DNA of 64,000 nt from Azadirachta indica (Eukaryota > Streptophyta > Magnoliopsida > Sapindales > Meliaceae): NCBI GenBank assembly GCA_022749755.1, contig CM040448.1, forward strand, positions 1,546,481-1,610,480, read 5' to 3'. Every line of letters begins with the position of its first letter. Position 1 is the stretch's first letter. The notes under the pieces are model-generated. The model was not told where the DNA came from. It worked only from the letters and a program-made list of their open reading frames with translations, and searched no databases. Both the position numbers and the translations under genes were made by a program. This document shows positions 1 to 10,156 of this stretch, in pieces.

Positions 1-274
1 GCTGGTCATTCCATTTTAAACCAATCACTATCTTGGGTGAAAAGAAAAGTTTTCTCACCATTTTAGGGTTTGCCTTGTTATATACAAATTAATTAATTAA
101 TTAATTGTTATTTATATACTAATGAGGGTGGTTAAGGCAGTTGGACCATCAATTCATAAAAGGAATTCTAGGGTTTACTGGTTAAAAAACAATTAAGAAA
201 ATAATAGCACAAAGAATTAATATGCTTAATACTGCTAATTGAGATCATCATCAAGTTACACAGATTTTTCAAGC

Positions 275-282
275 TATAAATA
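275..282 (+). promoter_or_regulatory. TATA box of the mini zinc finger gene
   Basis: TATAAATA lies about 100 bases before the first in-frame ATG (374) and 210 before the second (485). It is followed by a pyrimidine-rich leader at 318-373 (CTCTCTTTCTCTC type), the usual Y-patch of plant core promoters. The spacing fits transcription starting near 305-315, so both ATGs would be in the mRNA. Confidence 0.6.
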
Positions 283-373
283 TGGTGTCTAGGGTTAGGG
301 CTTGAGAGAGTAAAACATTTTCCCTCTCTTTCTCTCTTTCTCCTCTTTCTATTTCCCCTACTCTTTCTTTCTA

Positions 374-775
374 ATGCCAGTTTCTGACTGTGGATCCGGT
401 AGCGGATTTCAAAATTCTAGAACAATTTCCAGAGGGTTTGGGGGAGAAGAAGAAGAAGGTGGAGACAATTTTGTGAATAGCGAAATGAGAAAGCGTCAAG
501 TGGTTTTGCGACGAGAAGAACCGTCGAGAACTTCATCAACTTCATCTGTCACAGTTAGGAATGTCAGATACGCAGAGTGCCAAAAGAATCATGCTGCTAG
601 CGTAGGGGGCTACGCCGTTGACGGTTGCAGAGAGTTCATGGCCAGTGGGGAAGAAGGAACGCCTGCTGCACTCACTTGTGCTGCTTGCGGCTGTCACAGA
701 AGCTTTCACAGAAGGGAAGTGCAGACTGAAGTTGTCTGCGAGTGCTCGTCGCCGCCGCCTTCCACAGGGAGCTAG
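374..775 (+). CDS. MIF2: Mini zinc finger (MIF) protein, single exon
   Basis: A small plant protein made of the ZF-HD dimerisation zinc finger without a homeodomain. MIFs are known to heterodimerise with zinc-finger homeodomain (ZHD) factors and block their DNA binding and nuclear action. The finger runs from about residue 65 to 114 ([12 protein letters not shown], then [12 protein letters not shown], then [14 protein letters not shown]), with the conserved Cys and His residues present, and the protein ends shortly after. From 374 the frame gives 133 aa. The usual family start (MRKRQVV, about 96 aa) is the in-frame ATG at 485, which has a better context (A at -3) than 374 (C at -3). I expect 485 to be the main start; the 37-residue acidic and Ser/Gly-rich extension has no recognised domain. 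Its likely partner gene is the ZHD at 7760-8830. Confidence 0.9.
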   Translation: MPVSDCGSGSGFQNSRTISRGFGGEEEEGGDNFVNSEMRKRQVVLRREEPSRTSSTSSVTVRNVRYAECQKNHAASVGGYAVDGCREFMASGEEGTPAALTCAACGCHRSFHRREVQTEVVCECSSPPPSTGS

Positions 776-1045
776 AAAGTGAAAGTACTTGTTTTGGAGG
801 GTTAATTCATGTCATCTGTTAAATTGTTGCTTGCTTTCCTTCATAGCTACTTGGGTTTGCGTTTTGATATTTTCTTCTACTGAGTACCTTTTTCTTTTTT
901 TTGATGTTTCTTGATTTGAGATTGTTGTTTTCGGTTTTCTAGGGTTAATTCAGGACATGAATGGCTAAAAAACTCTCCTGGACATGATATTATGATCATA
1001 TATCTTTATGTACAAAAAGAGAGATGAAAGTGTGTTTTCTTCTTA

Positions 1046-1089
1046 GATGAATGAATGAATGAATGAATGAATGAATGAATGAATGAATG
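1046..1089. repeat. (ATGA)n microsatellite, about 11 units
   Basis: A tetranucleotide run of ATGA/TGAA about 270 bases after the MIF stop codon, possibly within or just past its 3' UTR. Likely length-polymorphic. Confidence 0.9.
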
Positions 1090-1575
1090 TTTTTCCCTTT
1101 CTTAATTTGTTTTCAGAAACCATGGTTAATTAATTTGTTTGGTATTATGTTCTAATTCTCAAGTCAGCATTGTACTATATATGAAATCAAGAAGCAAACT
1201 GAACGATGGTGTGAGTGATTCTTTCCCCAAATTCTATGGCTAACAATGCAAGAACATCACTCTCAAAACATAAGATAATTAAGTTTATTAATTTTAATAT
1301 AAGTTTGATTTTAAATTTTAATTAAAGGAATTTCGCCGAATAACAAATGTTTACCAAACACTTTAACTATTGTTACACTCTTAAAATTTAAAAGAAACAA
1401 CAAAATTAATAAATATACGATAAATTTTTTTAAAACTCTTTTACCATTACTTACATAATTTTCCTGCAACGGTATGATTAAATTTGGGTAAGAAATTAAG
1501 CAAGTTGCAAGAGTATCTTTATGTTGAATGTCTTCCTATTTTTAGTTGTGAATATGAAGCATAAGAAGAAGGGGG

Positions 1576-1616
1576 TACATACATACATACATATATACAT
1601 ACATACATACATACAT
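1576..1616. repeat. (TACA)n microsatellite
   Basis: Interrupted TACATACA repeats with one TATA interruption, followed by TA/TG-rich sequence to about 1660. Confidence 0.85.
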
Positions 1617-4600
1617 ATTTTATGTATATGTGTGTGTCTATATATACATATATATATTCCAGTTAGAATCATATAGCAAATTTAATTGGTCTATACCTAA
1701 CATAATCAATATATATTTGCAATATTATAGTAGCCATGGAAAATTAATTTATATAAATAATTTCAAAAAAAATAAACTTTTTTGGAATAATAATATTTCT
1801 GAATAATGTAGTAGTCTATATATCTAATCTGTATGGTAAGATCACTTTGTATTTGGAGTTACAGGCCCACACATATCTAATCATGTTGGTTGTTATAATG
1901 GAAAATTTTCTTAGTGATGTACTTAAAAGTTGATTAAAGCTTAAACTATAATCCATCTCTACTTTTAGTTTGGTCAATACAACTCATTAATATATACAAA
2001 ACCCAAGTAATTATAAAAAGAATGTTGAGCCAAACTTCAACAAATGGTTTAATTGACTTTATATTTATAACTACACATATATTTTATTCTATATCATGTA
2101 AAAATATAATTAATTATAATACTATTTTGATTTCATCAAAGAGAATCTTACGTGAGACTGACGAATCATATCGTCATATAATTAGATATATCTATTTTAC
2201 CTGAATGTTTTTCCTACTCTAGCATATAATTAATTAATTTCCATCTTCATATTCCATCTTCAGAATGAAACTGATCAATGAATTGATGACCAAACAGCAG
2301 GATATTTTCCATGTGAGGTGTGTACGCAGAAATGTTCAAGTTAGGCAATATAGCTAGAGTATGGAATGAACAAACTTCAGGTATCCGTTTAAATGAATTG
2401 AATTGGGTACAAGTCAATTCAATTATATGTATCACAAGATTGATTTCAATTGATGAATTTGGAACATGAATGCTTGCAGAATCCCATAGAAAAATCTGTT
2501 TGTCAGGCCTGTAAATGGATGCTATATCTCCCGATTTCATAAGCATTTATAATGACTTTTGTTCCATAATGGAAATTGGAAAGTGATTCTGACCAAACTA
2601 TACCATATATATTTGTCTCTAATTTTTTAGCTGTAATGTTTTGTTTTGAATATATTTACTTAATTTTCTTACTTATATATATATATTAGTTATTAACTAT
2701 TTTACTATACTTAATTAATATATTCATAACTATAATTTTATCTCACAATAATTTTAAATTAGAAAATACCACACTTCAAAGTTAAAATTTGATGAACATG
2801 TCTCAATAGAGATTAAATTTAATATTTAAAAGAAAATTTTTAACCTATAATAATAAAGTAAAATGAATGATCATTTATGTTTATTTTTTAATCTATAGTG
2901 ATTAATTTTAACTAATAATAATTATTAAATTGAAAACTATGTCATTTCAAAGTCAATTCCAACATAAACATTATTAGGGACTTATCATTGCCTTATACTT
3001 CTTTGTCATCACTAGTAACACCATCATCACCACCATATTATTAATAAGGTCAAAACATATATACTTAAGCAAAATGGAAGCTAAGTAACATTATTGCTTT
3101 TATTTGTTCATATTTAAAATTCAACTATGCTTTCCACAATAAGCAAATTAATATTATTTAAAAGTAAATGATTAGTCACAACAATAATAGTTCCATTAAT
3201 TGTAATCATTGTAGCAACCAGATTCAAATTGATCTCTCTTTTTTTTTTTTAATTTACGTTACTAAATTTCTTTCTAAAAGCCCCCGTTGTATTAAATATC
3301 ATAAAAATTAACAAAATGAATATGTTTTGAAATTCATATTCATGTTTGATTGGTTAATATTGTACGATGTACTATAATAAATTTATTTTATTATGCATGG
3401 CATGTACGTATGTTGATTATCTAACCTTGAAATTGGGGATTATCACAAAGGCCCAAACTCAATCCTACCGAAGCCCATGAGCTATGAATAAGATCCAATT
3501 GGGCCCAATATATATCATAAACACAAACAAACCGAAAACAAAAATTAATCATTATTGGCCACGTCTAATAACAGAGAAAATTGTTTTAATTTTTGATAAA
3601 TGATAATCTAACATAACATCTTAACTTATATTTCATAATTAAATTCCATTGTAAACTTTTCTTAGTCAAATTATTGGAACATAAAATCGTTTTAGAATCT
3701 TTTATCGAAATTTAATATACCAAACTCAATTTTCAAGTTTTCGAAAGTAAATTCAACTCAAGAAAATTGGGTAGCATGTGACGGGGACAAATATTTATAT
3801 GCCCAAAAAAATTTCCGAAATTGGGTCAGACAAAAGGATTCTCGGCTTCATTGTTTTCACATGTGAACTAAGTCCATAACTCGTAGATCTAGTTGTTGAA
3901 TCCAAATTTCAAAACTTAATCTTCTCTGGGTTGAACAAAATTACTTGGCCCATAAAGTTATCTTTTGGGTGATTTCTGAAAACAAAAATGTGAACTTGTG
4001 GGTGAATTTTGTAGTAAAGATAAAAAGTTTATGGTGATTGTACATACACCAATATACGAATTCGACACGAATATTATCTATCTATCTATCTATTTATATT
4101 CGACTCGTAAAAAATTGATCGCGACAAAAATTTGATGCCAACTATGAATATGAATAATGACGCGATTTATATTTCTAGCTGTAAAGTGAATTAAAAAGAA
4201 AAATGTAAAAATTGATTCAAAGATTATGTAAGTATGGTGGTGAACCTAAGAAAGGATATTGTCAAAAAATAAAGGTTACTAGGGATATAATTTGAGAATA
4301 TTATTTTGGACCACAATTTCATTTTATTTTTTTAAAAAAAATAATATTAATAAGAAAGTGTAGTAATCTTTATGCTGCAAAATAATTTTGGTGGTCCTTC
4401 ATTGACTTGTAGCAAGTGCTCCTTTCAAGGTATATTTTTCATGTTCTTTTTCTTTTTTCTAAAGAAGATTATCAAATGAATCAATGGTCAGGATTTAGAG
4501 TCATTAAACTTTTGCTTAACGTCCTTCAGCTTTGCAAGCAATTTGGTAAGAGTATATATTATCTAGCCATTTAATGCCTTTTGGAACTATATTAAGAATA

Positions 4601-4821
4601 TAGTCAATAAACACGGCTAACTGTATTTGAAACTGTTCTCATTACTGTCAAAAAACTGTTTTTTGGCAGTAAAAATGTGCTGTATTATAGTAATATTATT
4701 TTTGCAGAGGCATTAATTACCATTAATTAATAAACAAATTAATATATATATATATATACTCAATTAAACAATGGAATTTTAATATTCTTTATTATTATTT
4801 TCCTTGTCTTCTTCAATTCTG

Positions 4822-4852
<31 letters not shown>

Positions 4853-6142
4853 TGAATTTTTTCAAAGCATACGGCAACAATGACAGTAGAATATCCTCAT
4901 ATTGGCAACACCCACAACGCACTTTCTTATAAACCAAAGCTCAAATATTTCTTTAAAGATAAACGAATTCAAAACGATAATTAGAGAAATGAAAATCAAG
5001 AAAATGATTCCAGAAAACACAGGGAAAAAAAAAAAAAAAAAAGACATACAAAAGATAAAAGCAGTAAGTAGTGCTAAAATTGCTAAAGCCTTCATGTGCT
5101 GGACATGCAATTTGAATAAGCAACATTCGTGTGGAACACAATTTAAATGTGCTTGTTTAGCAGCACGTGATAAGAGAAAAAGCTAATACACAACCAAACC
5201 AGACGTTAAAACACATGAAATCTTATGGTTTGTATATCCATAATTAATGTTCTTTGATTTATTTTGGTTTAAAACCCATTTTAATTAATTTGATTATTGT
5301 CAAGATTTCTTCACCAATTAATTTAGCTTGTCGAATTGGAATTCTGAAATTTTCATACATTAATTATCGAACACTATAATTAATTATTATATGTATGTGT
5401 TGTCATAATATTTTAAATATAAGTTTGGAAAAGGTCGCGAGCCTAATAATAAGTATATAACACAAAGTCTTTAAATACATTAAGATATCTGGTTTGTTGA
5501 TTTTGACAATGAATCAGCAGAAGAAGAATTTTTTATTAAAAAAAGAAAATATTGATAATATGATGAATATTGGTGAAGGGGCCGGGGTAACGTGAATCCT
5601 AAAGTTACCAAACAAAACAAGTAGAACTCGAAGTTCAAATTTCTAATCATAAATCCTTTGAGAAATGAGAAGTCACACTCGGCTACAGTCAATTTAGTTG
5701 ACAGGTAAATGTAACCAGAGAATCTATTACTTCTAGCTATCAAATATTTTATATATATATATATAATTATGTAAAAACTGCAAAAAAAAAAAAGAAAAAG
5801 AAAAAAAAGGGGTTTGTTTGGTTTGAGTTGATGAATATAATATCCCTTCAAGTTAACTCCATGATTAAGCATAATTACAGCCATAGAATTGAAAATTATA
5901 ACTAGATAGCAAGAAAGATTATGGGAAAAGCAATCAATAAACAAAAGTATAAATAATAAAAATATTTACGATAGTAGAGAATCAAATAAAGATGTAACAT
6001 GTACACTTGCTTTGTTCTCTGTAAAACGTGTCATCCAGTCCTTAAAATTCTCACTATTGTTGAAATTGTTCATTCTTTAATTGAGACACATATATTGAAA
6101 ATTGAACTCAAAATTCTCATCAATACCCAAAATGACATAATA

Positions 6143-6180
6143 CCAACCATAACCATAACCATAACCATAACCATAACCCA
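6143..6180. repeat. (CCATAA)n hexamer repeat
   Basis: Five to six tandem CCATAA units. The unit looks like the plant telomere repeat CCCTAAA but differs in length and sequence, so I call it an ordinary minisatellite. Confidence 0.8.
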
Positions 6181-7274
6181 TACCACAATATAATATTTCT
6201 CATGCCAGATTTGAATTATTAACTCTTAAATTATTACGTCTTTATTATTTTTTTTTTCTGTCATTTAGTATATATTCTATTGGATAGATTTGGGTTTTTT
6301 CTTTTCTTTTTTTTAACGAGGGATAGGATCATTGTATCTAAACTTTGGATAGAATTTAATAGTATATGTATGTTAATAATTAATAAAATTAAAAAAAAAA
6401 AAATGACTAAGGGTAGGGGCGTGGGATGGGGGGGGAATTGGCCCATGCTTTGGCAGTTGAAGGCTAAAATTAAGAAAAGATAACCCCCAGAAGAAGAAGA
6501 GGACGAATGACTTCACCGATGACCAAAAACCAAAACAAACCCACCCACAAGCAGATGATGGTACACAAGACACTCAAACATTTAAGTACTACTTTCGTCA
6601 TCATCAAAATCAATATATAATATAATAATAGTAATTCTGATGAACTGATCAAACAGATCATCTGCTTCCCTTAAAAGGAAAGTTAAGTAAAGATTAGAAA
6701 AGGAAATTGCAATTATTTATTCCTAAGTATTAGATTATCACTTAATCATAAAGTTTATTAATGCTGTTTAAATATATATAAATATAGAGAGAGAGTCCAC
6801 TACCAGTAGTGTCTTATAGTCTAATACAAAACATTATCCAATAACCATCCAAAGGCTAATTGTTTGCCTGATGCAGAAGAATGCTAGCTTTAATTAATTA
6901 GTTTGTGCACTTTTGGAGAATAAATTAATAAAGCGATTAAATCAGATTCTTTAGAAGCATTTTTTTTCTTAAAAAAAAAAAAAAAAGAAATACTTCTTTT
7001 TGCTTATCTTAACCACTCAAATGATAAGATTAATAAAATAAGGAAGAGAGAAGTGAAATCAATGATCAGAAAATGATGCAAAAGCTCTAAATTAATTAAC
7101 AAATCAATAATAACCATCAAATCCCTTGTGTCTATTAACAAAATTAAATCAAACATTAAAGTATTTGCATAAAGTTAAATGGGATATAATAGAATAATTT
7201 TTGTAATCCACGCTAATCTAAGTGAAGCTAGCAACCAACACTTTTTGCTTCTTTCTCTCAGACAATAGATGAGA

Positions 7275-7279
<5 letters not shown>

Positions 7280-7307
<28 letters not shown>
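7280..7307. repeat. Poly-A run
   Basis: An uninterrupted run of roughly 28 A. A poly-T run follows at 7362-7377. No retroposed gene was recognised next to either. Confidence 0.8.
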
Positions 7308-7308
<1 letters not shown>

Positions 7309-7566
7309 GAAAGCACTGAGGATACATCAGATTCAGAAGAATTAAAGCACACATGACTGTTCTTTTTTTTTTTTTTTCCCCTCCCCTTCTTTTTTCCGAG
7401 CTTCAGAGATGAACAAGTTTTGGGAAGAAGAAATCAAGAACAAAAGAGGAGTAATTGAAGATAAAAATGAGGTGGGAAATTAAGAAACTAAAGAACTGAA
7501 AATAAATTCCCTTGTATGGAACAATCTCTCTCTCCCATAAATAAGTTATATCCTCAACAAAGTAGT

Positions 7567-7608
7567 GATGAAGATGAAGATGAAGATGAAGATGAAGATG
7601 AAGATGAA
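7567..7608. repeat. (GATGAA)n hexanucleotide repeat, seven units
   Basis: Seven perfect GATGAA units about 150 bases beyond the ZHD stop codon, read as TTCATC in the ZHD transcript if it extends this far. Confidence 0.9.
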
Positions 7609-7759
7609 GACGATGATGCTCATTTAATTAAAACTAGAAAACAATATGAGAAAATTAATAATAATTAAAAATAAAAGAAAAAAACAACTAAAATTAATAA
7701 CCAGTAGTAGTTCTTACTCTCTATCTAACACTTATTATCTCATCAAAAGTATCGTCCCA

Positions 7760-8830
7760 TCAAGACGAAGACGACGACCCATTAGCTGTGGCAACATGCG
7801 CAACACTTTCACCTTCAAAGTGATGATTCAAATTCTGCACAGCAGTAGTAGTATTGTTGTTTTCCTCATGATCTTCACTACCACTCTTGTTGATTTTGTT
7901 GTCATCGTTGTCGTTGTTTTCTTCGTTGCTGTGATTATCAAGATTGATTCTTCCTCCTCCTCCTCCTCCACCACCACTGTTTCCGTTCAAATCCCTCTTA
8001 GCCAAAGTGTTTTTATTGTTGTGCATCCAAACTTTCAACACATTTCTATCAACGCCGACTTCGTTGCAGAATTCTTGCACCATTTCATCGTCCCTCTTCT
8101 GCATCTTCCACCCAACTCTCTCTGCAAACTGAAACATCTTCTCCTTCTGACTCTGGCTGAACTTCGTCCTGAACCGCTTCCTCGGGCTCGAGTTGCTGCT
8201 CACATTAACATTCAAGTTGCTAATCATTGTCTCTTGCGCGCTCTGCAAGTTCCCGGACAAAGCAAGCAGCATGTGCGGCGCTGAAGGATAATAAGAAGAC
8301 GAGATCGGCGGAGGAGATGAAGAATTCGGACTCCGCTGAGACGCTGGCGGCTGGGTCTGTTGTGCCGGCGGCGGTGGTGGTGGGTGGTGACGGTGGTGAG
8401 GCTGGTACTCAATTGTAGCGGTCGTGTTAGCGTTTGTCGGGTGGCTAAGAGAAGCTGTATTAATAATATCTTCAGGTTCACGGCGGTGAAAGTTGCGATG
8501 GCAGCCGCAAGCGGCGCACTTTAACGAAGTGGGGTCTGTCGCCGTCGCAGTAGGAGACGGCATGAACTCTCCGCAGCCGTCGAGTGCATGGCCACCAATG
8601 TTTGCGGCGTGATTCTTGAGACATTCTTTGTAAGTTACAACAATTGGGTGGTGATGGTGGTGATGATGGTGGCGGAGCTGGTGGTGCGGCTGGTGGCGTT
8701 TCAAAACGCCGTTAGTGAACGTTAAGTGCTTTGCAGACTGGATCCGTGTAGTTCCCGTCTGATTATCAGTACTTTCCGTTTCTGGAGATTTTGCGTTTGC
8801 TACGTTTGTGTTGGTGGGGGTTATATCCAT
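7760..8830 (-). CDS. ZHD9: Zinc-finger homeodomain transcription factor, ZHD9/10 type
   Basis: An intronless 356-aa plant ZF-HD factor. The N-terminal MDITPT start and an eight-histidine run (about 54-61) precede the C/H dimerisation zinc finger at about 67-118 ([36 protein letters not shown]). A Pro/Ser/His-rich linker follows. The atypical homeodomain lies at about 217-279 (RKRFRTKFSQ through NVLKVWMHNNK), and the tail carries a poly-Gly run and Asn/Asp/Glu-rich sequence. The protein binds DNA as homo- or heterodimers in the nucleus. The finger and N-terminal layout resemble Arabidopsis ZHD9/ZHD10 (HB34/HB23); choosing ZHD9 rests partly on its linkage to a MIF gene. The start is the only ATG before the conserved N-terminus. 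A 212-codon antisense frame over the same region is a shadow of the repeat-rich coding sequence. Confidence 0.92.
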   Translation of the reverse strand: MDITPTNTNVANAKSPETESTDNQTGTTRIQSAKHLTFTNGVLKRHQPHHQLRHHHHHHHHPIVVTYKECLKNHAANIGGHALDGCGEFMPSPTATATDPTSLKCAACGCHRNFHRREPEDIINTASLSHPTNANTTATIEYQPHHRHHPPPPPPAQQTQPPASQRSPNSSSPPPISSSYYPSAPHMLLALSGNLQSAQETMISNLNVNVSSNSSPRKRFRTKFSQSQKEKMFQFAERVGWKMQKRDDEMVQEFCNEVGVDRNVLKVWMHNNKNTLAKRDLNGNSGGGGGGGGRINLDNHSNEENNDNDDNKINKSGSEDHEENNNTTTAVQNLNHHFEGESVAHVATANGSSSSS

Positions 8831-9175
8831 GGTTTAAACATTTAAATTTCTTGCAACAAATTTTTTTTTAGAAAAAAAGTGATTTTGATATGAAAAGTGC
8901 TTTGAAGAACTTATTAGGGTTCGGTTTTTGTTAGAAAGACTGAATTTTATTTTGTTTTCATGGAGAGAAATGGAAGAAGGAGAAGAAGAAGGAAGATGAT
9001 GATGATGATGATGAGCAGTGATGACTGTTGATAATAAAAATCTGGGTTTTGTGGTTGTCCTTCTTAACCACTTGTTTTTTTAACCCTAGTTCTAATCCAT
9101 GGTTAATTTTTAACCCTACTTGGGGTTAGATATATATTTATATTTTGTATTTATTTATATGGTGTGTAATAAATA

Positions 9176-9325
9176 TGACTCAATGACTTTATTTATGTAT
9201 ACATTCTTGGTGTTTAACAAAATTTTCTAATCTTTGTCTTATTCTGACTCAGCTGTTGCCACTGGTTTATGAGGCTTTAAGCTGCTCGAGGTACCGATTG
9301 ACTCAGTGAGTTGTGGACTGAGTCA
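9176..9325. promoter_or_regulatory. Cluster of four TGACTCA sites upstream of the ZHD gene
   Basis: TGACTCA occurs at 9176-9182, 9245-9251 and 9299-9305, and its complement TGAGTCA at 9319-9325. The last two form an inverted pair. The motif is the GCN4/AP-1-like site bound by plant bZIP factors. The cluster lies about 345-495 bases upstream of the ZHD start codon on its promoter side. Sites are seen directly; function is inferred. Confidence 0.5.
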
Positions 9326-10088
9326 GCGATTTAAGACTTTTCTAAAATTTTCACTGTAACACGTATTAATTTTGATAAGTTGCTTAAGCATAAGGAAGTG
9401 GACCGCTTGAACAGTAACCATCATTGAATTTGATTATGCCAACCCCCTGCCCTTTTTGATTAGCAAAACCACCCTTTTCTTGCTCTTTAAAGACTATATT
9501 GCCCCCGATGAAGAAAACATATTTCAAGAGAATTTTACAAATTTATATCAAAACTAGGAAAATTAATCGGTAAATTCAATTATATATTGTTGTAAAACCA
9601 AAAGAAAATTAAAAGGTTTTACAAAATTTTTAAAAAAATTAAAGAAAAAATTTATCATTAAAAATAAATTTGACAGAAGCTTGTAATGCAGAAAGTTTTC
9701 AACCTTTTAAACAAATTTAAAAATTTTAAGGTGAGTTAGTAGGAAGTGACAATCGGGTATGGGGCTAAAATGTCAATTCAATGGGACAGAGTCAATCTAT
9801 CAAATCCAGGGCATTTAGCTGGCTGCCTCCCTAAAAATTAAAGGTATCTCTGTCGGCTTGAGAGAATTTTCGGACGTTGAACGGGCTTGTCTGGACAAAA
9901 CCCTGCAAACGACACCGTTTTCATCAATCCCTCGAACAACCAGACAAACCAAATCCACGTTTCAAAAAACCGAACCGGAAATCTGGGTCCGATCTCTCCC
10001 GAGATTTGGAGTTTAGTGCATGAAAAGGAAGATGATAATCATCATCTTAATCGTGATTAATGTGTAAAAGACATACTTGATTAGCAGA

Positions 10089-10156
10089 CACGTGTTAATA
10101 CCTATCCACGTGGCAGCTCAGCTCCTTTACACTTTACGTCTGTTAACTGCCACGTA
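10089..10156. promoter_or_regulatory. G-box/ABRE cluster
   Basis: CACGTG at 10089-10094, CACGTG at 10107-10112 (within CCACGTGGC) and CACGTA at 10151-10156 (within GCCACGTAG). Such ACGT-core clusters bind bZIP or bHLH factors and often mark ABA- or light-responsive promoters. The site is about 1.3 kb upstream of the ZHD start, the nearest gene. Confidence 0.45.

Larger units (their letters stand above)
776..7759. other. Intergenic region between the MIF and ZHD genes
   Basis: About 7 kb of AT-rich sequence with no convincing gene on either strand. It holds microsatellites (listed separately), poly-A/T runs and several GGCCCA/TGGGCC motifs at 3450-3510 and near 3950. Short open frames at 2022-2204, 2247-2546, 4862-5186 and 5480-6661 are low-complexity or match no family I recognise. 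Both genes point into this interval, so it contains both 3' ends. Confidence 0.7.

Noticed and set aside
4902..5186. A 94-codon frame with a Cys-rich end (CWTCNLN...CGTQFKCAC)
   Set aside because: No signal peptide and no family cysteine spacing that I recognise. It crosses a poly-A run, and the minus strand is equally open, so chance is more likely.
6143..6180. Interstitial telomere repeat
   Set aside because: The unit is CCATAA, six bases, not the plant CCCTAAA heptamer.
7646..8284. A 212-codon plus-strand open frame overlapping the ZHD gene
   Set aside because: It is antisense to a well-recognised homeodomain gene and made of low-complexity Ser/Val/Leu runs that mirror the repeats in the coding strand.
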